Shown here in pieces: positions 33,693-42,926 of a DNA stretch of 64,000 nt (position 1 is its first letter; every line of letters starts with the position of its first letter). The notes beneath the pieces were generated by a model. It saw only the letters and a list, made by a program, of their open reading frames with translations, did not search any database and was not told the DNA's origin. Position numbers and translations under genes: made by a program. Origin of the DNA: Lachnospiraceae bacterium (GTDB lineage Bacteria > Bacillota > Clostridia > Lachnospirales > Lachnospiraceae); assembly GCA_900766915.1 (NCBI GenBank), contig CAAFXE010000057.1, positions 30,513 through 94,512 of the forward strand. The letters run 5' to 3'.

Positions 33693-36509
33693 ATGAGAAA
33701 GTACACAAAAAAGTTAAAGCAAGGCTTAGCTCTTTTACTTGCCTTGACTTTCATAGTCTCATCAATACCATTAAGCAATGTAAAAGCAGCAGACCTAAAC
33801 CCTGTTGAAACAGTAAGTTTAACTTTAAGCATGACCCTTGGAGAGGGTGTAACAGAAGATAATTATGGGTTTGACTATGAAATTCAAAAATCAGACGGTG
33901 TAGCTCGTGGATATATAACTACTGGTGAATTAACAGTATCAAAATCAGACACAGTAATTATTAAGGCTCGTACAGCTGGAAAAGTAATCTATACAAACGA
34001 TGAGATGATGAGTGCTACGGATCAATCCTTATGGGAGTATGGTAAGGTAATTTACTTAAGCGATGGAGATCAGGAATTTAACTTCGAATTAAGAAACCCA
34101 GTAGATGAAGAAGAGATTGTACCTCCTGAGGAATCACCTAATCCTCCTGAGCAAGCACCTAATCCTCCAGAAGTTGTAAATCCAGAGACAATCAATTTAA
34201 CCATTACAGAAGGTGCAAACCTCTTAGAAGGTTATGTATTAGTAGACGGACAACCAGTAAAGGACAATCAAGTAACAGTTGGACAAGCAACTACACACAA
34301 CATTGAATTTCAAGTAAAATTTGGTTCTGCAGTAGGTCAGATTTTTGTAAATGATGTATCCTACCAAATAACAAAATTACCTATGGACAAACTTCAAGTT
34401 ACAGTACCAGACGCAACATCCTACACCATCAAACTTAAAGAAAAACAAAGTGACAACCTAACAATCATGTGGTCCTACAAAGAAGATGACAAAGGTACAG
34501 ATTATTATGTTGAAAACGGAAAAGTAGAGCTGGTATCAGTAGTTCGTAACGGAGAAACAGTTTATGATAACACAACAGAAAGTGGAAATATCACTATAGA
34601 CGACCAAGGTGGTTGGGTAGCTCTGAAACGTGGAGATGATATCACCATAAAATTAATACCAGACTACGGATATCAAGTAAAAAGCGTAGTAGTAAATGAT
34701 GTAGACACCTTACAACCTCAAGGTTCAGTAAGTACATTTTTACTTGAAGATATTCAAGGAAACATGCACCTTAAAGGAATGTTTGTTGAACAGTCAGATA
34801 CAATCAACAACAGTAGTGATGTATTTAAAACAGTAATAATAGAAAACGGAGAAAACGCAGTATCCTCTGGTAATATAGAGTTAACCATGGCAGACACCTC
34901 TAGTAATTTAGATGTTACAGAAATCTTAAAAAACAACAGTGCAGAAGCAGTTGGTACAGTTGATATTACCCTTGATAACGTAGTAAGTAAAGGAAACGGG
35001 CAGTCAGGTGAAGCAGGTAACTGGACAACCAACATAACAGAGTTCGAAAAGCCAATCAAAGTCAGCCTAACATTAGAAAATGCAAGTTTAGCTGAAAATG
35101 AAGAATACGTAGTATTAAGAGAGCATGACAACGAAGATCCTGCAGTTATCGAAGCAACTTTCGACCCAGATACCAAAGAAATCCAGTTCGAAACAAACAA
35201 GTTTAGTACCTACATCATAGCTAAACAAAGTACAGTAGTTCATGAGCATACATACGGTAGTACATACAAATATGATGCCACAAACCATTGGTTAGTATGT
35301 GATGACAATAATTGTTTAGCAGAGGACAAAGATAATGCAGTAGCACATATTTATACTGACTTAGGTAATGGTACATATAAATGTAAGACTTGTGGCTATA
35401 GTAAGACACATGAGCATGAATACTACTTCAGTGTCTATAATTATGATGAAACAAACCACTGGTTAATTTGTCAGTGGGAAAGTTGTCCAGCAGCTGACAA
35501 AGGTAAAAAAGATGAGGCAGTTCACGTCTTTGAATACATAGGTAATAATGATATGGACTATGGTATATATAAATGCACAGTCTGCGGATATACCCGCTCA
35601 CATATACATGCATATAGTGATAGTAAAAAAAGTTATGACGAAACAAACCACTGGTTTGAATGTACTGACCCAAACTGTCCAGCAGAAGACAAAGGTAAAA
35701 TATATGTAAAAGCTCATAGTTTAATTAATTTAGACGGTATTATATATAGATGTAGTTCTTGTGCCTACGAAAAAGATAGCCACTCAGGCCAACCAACAAC
35801 ACCTCAAAAAGTATTTGATATAACCAACAGTAAACTGTTATCAAACAAAAATCCAATTGACGTAAGCATTAGCCCTGGTAACAAAACCCTTGAAGAACTA
35901 TTTAAAATTACATCCCCTGATAAAGACCAAGGTGTAAACATATGGATGTCATCAGAAGACATAACCCAAACAGTATCTGACACTGACAAAAAGCTAATAG
36001 ACAGAAAAAAGGGTAAAGGAACAGTAGGAATGTATTTGAACTTATCCTTATATAAAAGGGTAGGAACAAACACACCATCCAAAGTAACAGAACTCAATGG
36101 AGACCTTTCAATAACAGTAGATATACCAGAAAGTCTTATCAAAGACAACAGAACATTCAGTGCAATCAGAGTACATGAAGGTATAGCTGAAAAGTTACCC
36201 ATGAAAATTGATCCCAATAAAAAAACCGGGACAATACAATCAAGTTTATTTTCCACATATGCCATAGTTTATGAGGATACACCAGCTAGCTCCGGCTCCG
36301 GCAGTTCAACCGGTTCAACTACAGAGAATACTAATACAAACACAACGACTACATCAAGTACCTCAACAAGTACCCCAACAAAAGCAGATGATACCCTACC
36401 AGATACAGGTGACTCATCCAATATAATCTTGTGGGCGTCCTTAACAGTAGTATTAGCAGTAGTAATCTTAATTATCAAGAAAAAAGGGCTTGATACCAAA
36501 CAAGACTAA
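33693..36509 (+). CDS. LPXTG-anchored surface protein with Cys/His repeats
   Basis: A 938-residue secreted, cell-wall-anchored protein. Residues 1-33 are a signal peptide ending near VKA/AD. An N-terminal beta-rich region holds a proline-rich spacer (about 145-170). Residues about 170-510 hold Ig-like or pilin-like modules, including GANLLEGYVLVDGQ and a late FSTYIIAK. Three repeats of 56-64 residues start near 517, 573 and 637, each with TNHWxxC-x4-C, a DK stretch and C-x2-C(G/A)Y. A second beta domain follows, ending FSTYAIVYED. After a Ser/Thr linker comes the sortase signal LPDTG (902-906), a membrane segment and a basic tail. Codon use is AT-rich and unlike the dcw genes. Adhesion is likely; ligand unknown. 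Confidence 0.88.
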   Translation: MRKYTKKLKQGLALLLALTFIVSSIPLSNVKAADLNPVETVSLTLSMTLGEGVTEDNYGFDYEIQKSDGVARGYITTGELTVSKSDTVIIKARTAGKVIYTNDEMMSATDQSLWEYGKVIYLSDGDQEFNFELRNPVDEEEIVPPEESPNPPEQAPNPPEVVNPETINLTITEGANLLEGYVLVDGQPVKDNQVTVGQATTHNIEFQVKFGSAVGQIFVNDVSYQITKLPMDKLQVTVPDATSYTIKLKEKQSDNLTIMWSYKEDDKGTDYYVENGKVELVSVVRNGETVYDNTTESGNITIDDQGGWVALKRGDDITIKLIPDYGYQVKSVVVNDVDTLQPQGSVSTFLLEDIQGNMHLKGMFVEQSDTINNSSDVFKTVIIENGENAVSSGNIELTMADTSSNLDVTEILKNNSAEAVGTVDITLDNVVSKGNGQSGEAGNWTTNITEFEKPIKVSLTLENASLAENEEYVVLREHDNEDPAVIEATFDPDTKEIQFETNKFSTYIIAKQSTVVHEHTYGSTYKYDATNHWLVCDDNNCLAEDKDNAVAHIYTDLGNGTYKCKTCGYSKTHEHEYYFSVYNYDETNHWLICQWESCPAADKGKKDEAVHVFEYIGNNDMDYGIYKCTVCGYTRSHIHAYSDSKKSYDETNHWFECTDPNCPAEDKGKIYVKAHSLINLDGIIYRCSSCAYEKDSHSGQPTTPQKVFDITNSKLLSNKNPIDVSISPGNKTLEELFKITSPDKDQGVNIWMSSEDITQTVSDTDKKLIDRKKGKGTVGMYLNLSLYKRVGTNTPSKVTELNGDLSITVDIPESLIKDNRTFSAIRVHEGIAEKLPMKIDPNKKTGTIQSSLFSTYAIVYEDTPASSGSGSSTGSTTENTNTNTTTTSSTSTSTPTKADDTLPDTGDSSNIILWASLTVVLAVVILIIKKKGLDTKQD

Positions 36510-36555
36510 AGGGTTTATACACTGGTCTTGAAAAGCCAACAGAATAATTACATTG

Positions 36556-36588
36556 AAAAGCAGTAGACCAAAAATCTACTGCTTTTTA
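36556..36588 (+). terminator. Intrinsic terminator after the surface protein
   Basis: AAAAGCAGTAGA and TCTACTGCTTTT with a seven-base loop, then T residues. Downstream, 36589-36985 is AT-rich with no convincing gene; it includes an AAAGGAGG-like site at about 36675 with no open frame after it, perhaps the relic of a start. Confidence 0.85.
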
Positions 36589-36985
36589 AATTCCCCGAAT
36601 ACCGAACCATCTTTATTCCCTGCCCCGAAACAAGCATTTTAGTATTGTTGGGTATAATTTTAAATTTTTGATGTTTAAAGGAGGATTTTCAAAATAATAA
36701 TCTGCGTTCTGTGCCCCACACAATCAATTTTTCTTGTAGGGATGATGACAGGCAAAGAATTAATATAGAAGAGGAAAGATTCAAAGTGCTCTTTCATTTT
36801 TTGTTACATATAAATCCAATATGACGTTTTTCAGATTTGTTTTACGTATAGAAAGTAATGCATAGGCATAAGAAAATATCATGATTGAAAAATAGCTAAA
36901 AAGGGGTTGATTTTAATAAAAAAGATGTTTTAATGACTAGACCAGTTATCTGGAATTTTTTAAGAAAGGAGATGGCAAGAATGGG

Positions 36986-37198
36986 TTGAATAAAAATAGA
37001 ATAAAGGCTGCTGTCTCGTTCTTGCAGGTGTGCATGGATATTGAGAAACAAAGACTACTAATTGCTCTTACAAAAATATTGTACAAAGAGGGTTTAATTA
37101 GCGAAACAGAAATGAATAAAACCCGAGATATCATTAACGGTAATACGTCTGAGCAGTTAAAGTCCAAGAGGACCAAAAAGGATTGGGATAAGTCATAA
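36986..37198 (+). CDS. Small SHOCT-like protein in the insert
   Basis: A 70-residue protein from a TTG start with an AAAGGAGA site 12 bases upstream. After an N-terminal helix (AAVSFLQVCMDIEKQRLLIAL) come KILYKEGLISETEMNKTRDII and a basic tail. The L-x-x-G-x-I-x-x-x-E pattern resembles SHOCT-type oligomerisation helices, which are common in small proteins near site-specific recombinases of Firmicutes mobile elements. No recombinase is present here, so this may be a leftover of one. Function unknown. Beyond it, 37199-37430 is AT-rich non-coding DNA up to the PBP fragment. Confidence 0.55.
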   Translation: MNKNRIKAAVSFLQVCMDIEKQRLLIALTKILYKEGLISETEMNKTRDIINGNTSEQLKSKRTKKDWDKS

Positions 37199-37430
37199 AA
37201 TGTATTAAGGGGAGCCTTTTCGTATTTTTATAGAAAAATCTATAAAATATGACGTCATTCAGAAAGGGGATTTTTTTTCATGTTTGATTTATATAGTTAA
37301 GTAGTTTAAAATAAAAACAAAAATAAGTTTTTATAAGGAACACAGGTTTATATTTAATGTCAAATTAGTAAATACCGATATTGTGTGGTTATGAATTGTA
37401 AAGGAAAATAGGTCCGAGGAAGGTGTCAAT

Positions 37431-38093
37431 TTGATAAATTCCTGTAACCCGGTCTTCATTAATGTTGGTCTTCGGGTAGGTGCATCGGATTTTTATGATG
37501 GCATGAAAAATTTGGGCCTGCTTTCTAAGACAGGGATCGATATTCCCGGGGAAGCAGGAACCATCATGCATAAAAAAGAGACCATAGGTCCGGTGGAGCT
37601 TGCCACCATGTCCTTTGGACAGTCCTTTCAGATTACACCCATGAAGCTGGCGGCAACGGTAAGCTCTATTATCAATGGGGGAAACCGGGTGACACCACAT
37701 TTTGCAGGGGAGATCCGGGATACGGAAGGTCAGCTGGTAAAGACCTTTTCATATGACACCAAATCCGTGATCTCAGAGGAAACCTCCAAGACCATGAGAG
37801 AACTCTTAGAAGGCGTTGTGGCAGAGGGTGGAGGCTCCAAGGGACAGGTGGAAGGCTACCGTGTCGGTGGAAAGACCGCCACCTCCCAGACACTTCCAAG
37901 GAGTGCCCATCAGTACATTTCCTCTTTTATCGGGTTTGCTCCGGCAGATGACCCGCAGGTACTTGGGCTGGTGATCATTGCAAAGCCTACGGGAGTCTAT
38001 TATGGGGGAACCATAGCCGCCCCGGTACTTCAAAGCATTTTTGAAAACATTTTACCTTATTTGGAGATAGAAACAGTTGAAACTTCGCAGTAA
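37431..38093 (+). pseudogene. 5'-truncated copy of the SpoVD-like PBP gene
   Basis: Homology to the upstream PBP starts abruptly at an Asn codon at 37437, equivalent to residue 362, and runs to the stop. The fragment keeps SCN and the KTAT motif but lacks STFK (the nucleophile), the dimer domain and the membrane anchor, so it cannot be a transpeptidase. The two copies agree at roughly nine in ten bases. Most differences are at third codon positions, and the protein is about 95% identical by eye. It sits where the native PBP 3' end should be, immediately before mraY. A TTG makes a formal start, but there is no ribosome site. Confidence 0.85.
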
Positions 38094-38101
38094 AAGAATT
38101 A

Positions 38102-38142
38102 TACTATGGGTTGATATTTATGCGGGTATCGACCCCGTAGTA
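38102..38142 (+). other. Stem-loop between the PBP fragment and mraY
   Basis: TACTATGGG-TTGATA (38102-38116) pairs with TATCGA-CCCCGTAGTA (38127-38142) with one bulge and G-U pairs. There is no T tail. It may protect the transcript or tune mraY translation. Confidence 0.45.
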
Positions 38143-38165
38143 AGAATTTTCAGAAGAGGTGGATT

Positions 38166-39128
38166 ATGAATCTATATATAGCAGTTGCAATTCCTGTCAT
38201 GATTGCGTTTTTTATCAGTGTGGCCTTAGGACCGGTCATCATACCGTTTTTGCGAAAGCTGAAATTCGGTCAGACAGTCCGTGAAGAAGGGCCTCAGTCT
38301 CATTTGAAGAAAAACGGTACACCAACCATGGGGGGAATCATTTTTCTCATCAGTGTGATCCTGACATCCTGTCTTTTTGTGAAAGATTATCCAAAGATCA
38401 TTCCGGTCCTGTTTGTAACGGTAGGATTTGGTGTCATCGGATTTCTGGATGATTACATTAAAGTTGTTTTAAAACGTTCCGAAGGACTGACTCCATCCCA
38501 GAAAATGTTGGGACAGTTTCTTGTGACCGGTGTGTTTGCTGTTTATATGTATAAGTTTTCCGGGATTTCCATGGAAATGCTGATTCCGTTTTTCCCTGGA
38601 AAAACATTAAACCTTGGTTTCCTGACCATCCCGGTTATGTTCTTAGCTATCATCGGCACCGTCAATGGGGTGAATTTCACTGACGGTCTGGATGGGCTTG
38701 CTACCAGCGTGACCATTATGGTAGCAATTTTCTTTGGTGTGGTAGCCCTTGGCATGAACAGCGGTGTATGGCCTGTCGCATGTGCGGTCATCGGTGCATT
38801 GCTTGGATTTTTGCTGTTTAATGTATATCCTGCCAGCGTTTTTATGGGAGATACCGGTTCTCTGGCGTTAGGAGGCTTTGTGGCAGCCATGGCCTATATG
38901 CTTCAGATGCCGATGTTTATTCTGATCGTGGGACTGATCTACTGGATCGAAATTTTATCTGTGATCATTCAGGTAGGATATTTTAAAATCTCTCATGGAA
39001 AGAGAATTTTCAGAATGGCGCCTATTCATCATCATTTTGAGCTTGGCGGATGGTCTGAAACAAGAGTGGTGGCAGTATTTACCATTGTAACTGCAATGTT
39101 GTGTCTTCTTGGATTGATGGCACTGTAA
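38166..39128 (+). CDS. mraY: Phospho-N-acetylmuramoyl-pentapeptide-transferase
   Basis: MraY makes lipid I by moving phospho-MurNAc-pentapeptide to undecaprenyl phosphate at the inner face of the membrane. It is 320 residues with about ten membrane segments. Family motifs: EEGPQSHLKKNGTPTMGG (nucleotide loop), FLDDYIK with the Asp pair, NFTDGLDGLA, and MGDTGSLALGG. The C-terminal MAPIHHHFELGGWSE carries the HHH motif. AGAGGTGG ribosome site. It is the first gene right of the insert and so must now be transcribed through or from the insert region. Confidence 0.97.
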   Translation: MNLYIAVAIPVMIAFFISVALGPVIIPFLRKLKFGQTVREEGPQSHLKKNGTPTMGGIIFLISVILTSCLFVKDYPKIIPVLFVTVGFGVIGFLDDYIKVVLKRSEGLTPSQKMLGQFLVTGVFAVYMYKFSGISMEMLIPFFPGKTLNLGFLTIPVMFLAIIGTVNGVNFTDGLDGLATSVTIMVAIFFGVVALGMNSGVWPVACAVIGALLGFLLFNVYPASVFMGDTGSLALGGFVAAMAYMLQMPMFILIVGLIYWIEILSVIIQVGYFKISHGKRIFRMAPIHHHFELGGWSETRVVAVFTIVTAMLCLLGLMAL

Positions 39129-39141
39129 TACGGAGGAAATT

Positions 39142-40497
39142 ATGGAATTTACAAATAAAAATGTGCTTGTATATGGTACCGGTATCAGTGGTATCAGTGC
39201 AGCAGATCTTTTGGAAAGTGTACAGGCTCATGTAGTACTGTATGATGAAAATATGAATCTTAAAACAGAGCAGATTCAGGCAAAGCTTGCGAAAGGTTCC
39301 AGGGCAAAGATCGTGCTGGGAGCTTTGAGTGAAAAACTGATCGACACTTTGGATCTCATTGTACTTAGTCCGGGAGTGCCGACAGATATTCCGGTGGTTG
39401 AAGAGTTCAAAAACCGCGGAATCCCGGTGTGGGGAGAGATTGAGCTTGCTTATCAGTTGTCTAAAGGACAGGTTGTAGCCATTACCGGAACCAACGGAAA
39501 GACTACCACTACCACCCTGGTTGGAAAGCTAATGAAAAACTTCTATGAGAGTGTTTATGTGGTAGGAAACATTGGAAATCCTTACACTGCAGTAGCCACA
39601 GAAATGAGAGAGGACACTGTAACAGTAGCTGAGATCTCCAGCTTCCAGTTAGAAACCATTCATGAGTTTCACCCGGCAGTCAGTGCGATCTTAAATATTA
39701 CACCGGACCACCTCAATCGTCATCACACCATGGAATGCTACATAGAAACCAAAGAAAAGATTTCCATGAATCAGACAAAGGACGATGTATGTGTCCTGAA
39801 CTTCGATGATGCCTGTTTAAAGGACTTTGGAAAGCACTGTAATGCTTCGGTTCTATTTTTCAGCCGGCTGCATACTTTAGAGAAGGGCGTATATCTTGAG
39901 GGAGATACCTTTATCTATGCAGACGATGCTTCCAAAATTGAGGTTTGCAAGACCACAGATCTGAAAATTTTAGGTGCCCACAATCATGAAAATGTGATGG
40001 CAGCCATTGCCATGGCAGTGAGCATGAAAATTCCTATGGATATCATCAGAAAGACCCTGATGGAATTTACAGCTGTGGAACACCGCATTGAATATGTATG
40101 CGAAAAGAATGGTGTCGCTTATTACAACGATTCCAAGGGCACTAATACAGACGCAGCCATCAAGGGGATTCAGGCCATGAACCGTAAAACAGTCCTCATT
40201 GGCGGAGGTTACGACAAAGGCTCAGAATACGATGACTGGATCGAGAGCTTTGATGGAAAGGTAACCTATCTGGTGCTTTTAGGTGCCACAAAAGAAAAAA
40301 TTGCAGAATGTGCAAGAAAACACGGATTTGAGAATATTATTTTTGCAAAGACAATGGAAGAGGCCGTAGCTTTAAGTGCAGCACATGCGAAACCGGGAGA
40401 AGCAGTGCTTTTGTCCCCTGCATGTGCCAGCTGGGGAATGTTCGATAATTACGAACAGCGAGGCAGAATCTTTAAGGATCTTGTAAGAAAATTATAA
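39142..40497 (+). CDS. murD: UDP-N-acetylmuramoylalanine--D-glutamate ligase
   Basis: A 451-residue Mur ligase that adds D-glutamate to UDP-MurNAc-L-Ala using ATP. It has an N-terminal Rossmann-like domain (VLVYGTGISGISAADLL), the ATP-binding GTNGKTTTTTL, the EISSFQLE and NITPDHLNRH motifs, the conserved HRIEYV and NDSKGTN of the central/C-terminal interface, and LLSPACASWGMFDNYEQRG at the end. Length and order are normal. 13-base gap after mraY, and a GGAGG site. Confidence 0.97.
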   Translation: MEFTNKNVLVYGTGISGISAADLLESVQAHVVLYDENMNLKTEQIQAKLAKGSRAKIVLGALSEKLIDTLDLIVLSPGVPTDIPVVEEFKNRGIPVWGEIELAYQLSKGQVVAITGTNGKTTTTTLVGKLMKNFYESVYVVGNIGNPYTAVATEMREDTVTVAEISSFQLETIHEFHPAVSAILNITPDHLNRHHTMECYIETKEKISMNQTKDDVCVLNFDDACLKDFGKHCNASVLFFSRLHTLEKGVYLEGDTFIYADDASKIEVCKTTDLKILGAHNHENVMAAIAMAVSMKIPMDIIRKTLMEFTAVEHRIEYVCEKNGVAYYNDSKGTNTDAAIKGIQAMNRKTVLIGGGYDKGSEYDDWIESFDGKVTYLVLLGATKEKIAECARKHGFENIIFAKTMEEAVALSAAHAKPGEAVLLSPACASWGMFDNYEQRGRIFKDLVRKL

Positions 40498-40509
40498 GGA
40501 GATCTGTGT

Positions 40510-41607
40510 ATGGAACAAAACAGAGCCGGAACGAAACGGGTAGATATTGCATTACTCTTAAGCGTTCTGGCTCTGATTTTGTTTGGGATGGTCATGCTCT
40601 ACAGCACCAGCTCCTACAATGGACTGGTGAAATTTGCAGACCGCTTTTATTATCTGAAGAAGCAGTTTTTTGCTACAAGTCTTGGATTGGCAGCAATGTA
40701 CATCGTATCTTTGATTGATTATCATGTATGGGCAAAATTTTCTGTAGCAGGCTATGTGCTCTCAGCAATTCTTTCAACGCTGGTGCTGTTTGTGGGTCAG
40801 GAAATTAATGGCTCCAAACGCTGGCTGGCCTTAGGTCCCCTTTCTTTTCAGCCTTCGGAATTTGCCAAGGTGGCTCTGATCATATTTCTGGCATGGATCG
40901 TGACAAAGCAGGGAAAACGTATTGTAAAACTTAAGACCATGCTGTTGGTCATCATCAGTGCACTGCCCATTGTGGGGCTGGTTGGCTCCAATAACTTAAG
41001 CACGGCAATTATTATCCTTGGGATCGCAGTGGTGCTGATTTTTGTGGCAAGTCCAAAATATTTACAGTTTCTGGCCATCGGAGGACTGGGTATCGTATTT
41101 ATCACCCTGTTTTTGGCAACTGCCAGCTACCGCCTGGAACGGCTGGCAATCTGGCTTGATCCCGAAAAGTATGAAAAGGGCTATCAGACTCTCCAGGGAC
41201 TTTACGCCATCGGTTCCGGAGGTGTGTTTGGTGTAGGCATCGGAAATGGAAAGCAGAAGCTGGGCTTTGTGCCGGAAGCCCAGAATGACATGATCTTTTC
41301 CATTATCTGTGAGGAGCTGGGATTATTTGGTGCGGGGCTGCTGATCGTATTGTTTGGGATTTTAATCTGGCGGCTGATGGTGGTGGCAAGTCATACAAAA
41401 GATCTCTTTGGATGTCTGGTAGTGACCGGGATCATGGCACACATTCTGATACAGGTGATCTTAAATATTGCAGTAGTGACAAATACCATTCCCAATACAG
41501 GCATTACCCTGCCTTTTGTAAGCTATGGAGGAACCTCCGTGCTGTTTTTACTGGCAGAGATGGGAATTGCATTAAATGTATCTCTTTCCACAAGAAAAGA
41601 ACATTAA
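40510..41607 (+). CDS. ftsW: Peptidoglycan glycosyltransferase FtsW (SEDS family)
   Basis: A 365-residue SEDS protein with ten membrane segments that polymerises lipid II at the division site together with a class B PBP. Visible: MVMLYSTSSY in the first helix; GSKRWLALGPLSFQPSEFAK, where the extracytoplasmic loop ends; GLYAIGSGGVFGVGIGNGKQKLGFVPEAQNDMIFSIICEELG with the conserved Glu/Asp region, quoted here in part as VPEAQNDMIFSIICEELG; and GITLPFVSYGGTS near the C-terminus. The N-terminus is a short basic tail. It lies between murD and murA; murG, which often follows ftsW, is absent. Confidence 0.95.
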   Translation: MEQNRAGTKRVDIALLLSVLALILFGMVMLYSTSSYNGLVKFADRFYYLKKQFFATSLGLAAMYIVSLIDYHVWAKFSVAGYVLSAILSTLVLFVGQEINGSKRWLALGPLSFQPSEFAKVALIIFLAWIVTKQGKRIVKLKTMLLVIISALPIVGLVGSNNLSTAIIILGIAVVLIFVASPKYLQFLAIGGLGIVFITLFLATASYRLERLAIWLDPEKYEKGYQTLQGLYAIGSGGVFGVGIGNGKQKLGFVPEAQNDMIFSIICEELGLFGAGLLIVLFGILIWRLMVVASHTKDLFGCLVVTGIMAHILIQVILNIAVVTNTIPNTGITLPFVSYGGTSVLFLLAEMGIALNVSLSTRKEH

Positions 41608-41658
41608 TTTTACCATACCTACATAAAATATTATGAATGAAACAGGTGGGGGAATCCT

Positions 41659-42924
41659 TTGAATAGAATAGAAGTGGAAGGAATGCAAAAACTGTATGGA
41701 GAAATAAAGATACAGGGAAGTAAAAATTCGGTTCTTCCCATTCTTTCAGCCAGTGTGTTGAATGAGGGAGAGACGATTCTTCACGGATGCCCCAGAATTT
41801 TGGATGTATATTCTTTGCTGGAGGCACTGGAAAGTGCAGGGGCAAAGATTCGCTGGGAAGATGATACACTGGTGATCAATACAGCCCGCATGGAACCGGT
41901 GCCTTTTATTGAGAAGGCCGGAAAATTAAGATCCTCGGTCATGCTTTTGGGAAGCTTTCTTGGCCGGTTTGGAAAAGCTGTGATCGGATATCCGGGAGGC
42001 TGCTGCATCGGAAAACGTCCCATTGATCTTCATGAACAGGCACTCTCCGCATTGGGAGCCGTTTTTTGCGAGGAAGATACTTATCTGGAAACAAGGTGCG
42101 TCAGGCTGGAGGGATGTGATATACACCTTCCCTATCCCAGTGTGGGTGTAACGGAGAATGTTTTACTGGCTGCTTCCAAAGCATCAGGAATGACCAGGAT
42201 CTACGGAGGAGCTAAAGAACCGGAAATTACAGAGCTTTGCTGTTTTCTGGAAAAAATGGGAGTCCGCATCACCGGTGCCGGAACAGATGTGATCAGTGTG
42301 ATGCCAGAGCCGCTTCACAAAAATGTGGAATACAGCATCTGCTCCGATCGTATTGTGGCAGGAACTTATCTTCTGGGAGTGATCATTGCAGGGGGAGAGG
42401 TTGTATTAAAAGAAATGCCGATTCTTCATATGAAGCAAACGATCCGGCTGGCGGGAGAGCTGGGGGCTAAGCTTCGTCGGGATGGAATGGATGTGATGAT
42501 AAAAATGGAGGGAAGGCCTCACAGGATTCCCTATCTTGCTACAGCACCTTATCCGGGATTCGCAACAGATCTTCAATCTCCCCTGCTGTCGGTGCTATGT
42601 ACCGGGGACGGCAGCTCCGTCATTGAGGAGAGGATTTTTGAAAACCGCTTTTTAATCGTGAAGGAACTTCAGAAAATGGGGGCTGATCTGGAAATTAAAG
42701 ATCGCAGTGTCCATATCCGGCCTGTGGAGCAACTTCAAGGGGCTGTGACAGAGGCAAAGGATCTAAGAGGTGCAGCAGCTCTGGTGCTTGCAGCCCTTGG
42801 TGCAGAAGGAACTTCTGTGATTGAAAATGCGGGAATGGTCAACAGGGGCTATGAGGATATTGTAAAGGATTTCAGATCCTTAGGCGCGAATCTTTACTGG
42901 AGTGAGGTTTCAGGGAATATTTAG
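41659..42924 (+). CDS. murA: UDP-N-acetylglucosamine 1-carboxyvinyltransferase
   Basis: A 421-residue MurA-type enzyme that transfers enolpyruvate from PEP to UDP-GlcNAc, the first committed step of peptidoglycan synthesis. Start is TTG with a GGTGGGGG site. Seen: IQGSKNSVLPIL at the N-terminus (KN pair), LRSSVMLLGSFLGRFG, and the catalytic loop GGCCIGKRPIDLHEQ with the Cys that fosfomycin attacks. The tail holds ATAPYPGFATDLQSP and MVNRGYEDI. Only one murA is visible here; Firmicutes often carry two. Confidence 0.95.
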   Translation: MNRIEVEGMQKLYGEIKIQGSKNSVLPILSASVLNEGETILHGCPRILDVYSLLEALESAGAKIRWEDDTLVINTARMEPVPFIEKAGKLRSSVMLLGSFLGRFGKAVIGYPGGCCIGKRPIDLHEQALSALGAVFCEEDTYLETRCVRLEGCDIHLPYPSVGVTENVLLAASKASGMTRIYGGAKEPEITELCCFLEKMGVRITGAGTDVISVMPEPLHKNVEYSICSDRIVAGTYLLGVIIAGGEVVLKEMPILHMKQTIRLAGELGAKLRRDGMDVMIKMEGRPHRIPYLATAPYPGFATDLQSPLLSVLCTGDGSSVIEERIFENRFLIVKELQKMGADLEIKDRSVHIRPVEQLQGAVTEAKDLRGAAALVLAALGAEGTSVIENAGMVNRGYEDIVKDFRSLGANLYWSEVSGNI

Positions 42925-42926
42925 TA

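Noticed and set aside
32664..37430. Integrase or transposase within the insert
   Set aside because: I looked for recombinase motifs in all frames and saw none; only small or broken frames surround the surface protein.
37431..38093. Functional short PBP gene
   Set aside because: It lacks the catalytic STFK motif, the dimer domain, a membrane segment and a ribosome site.
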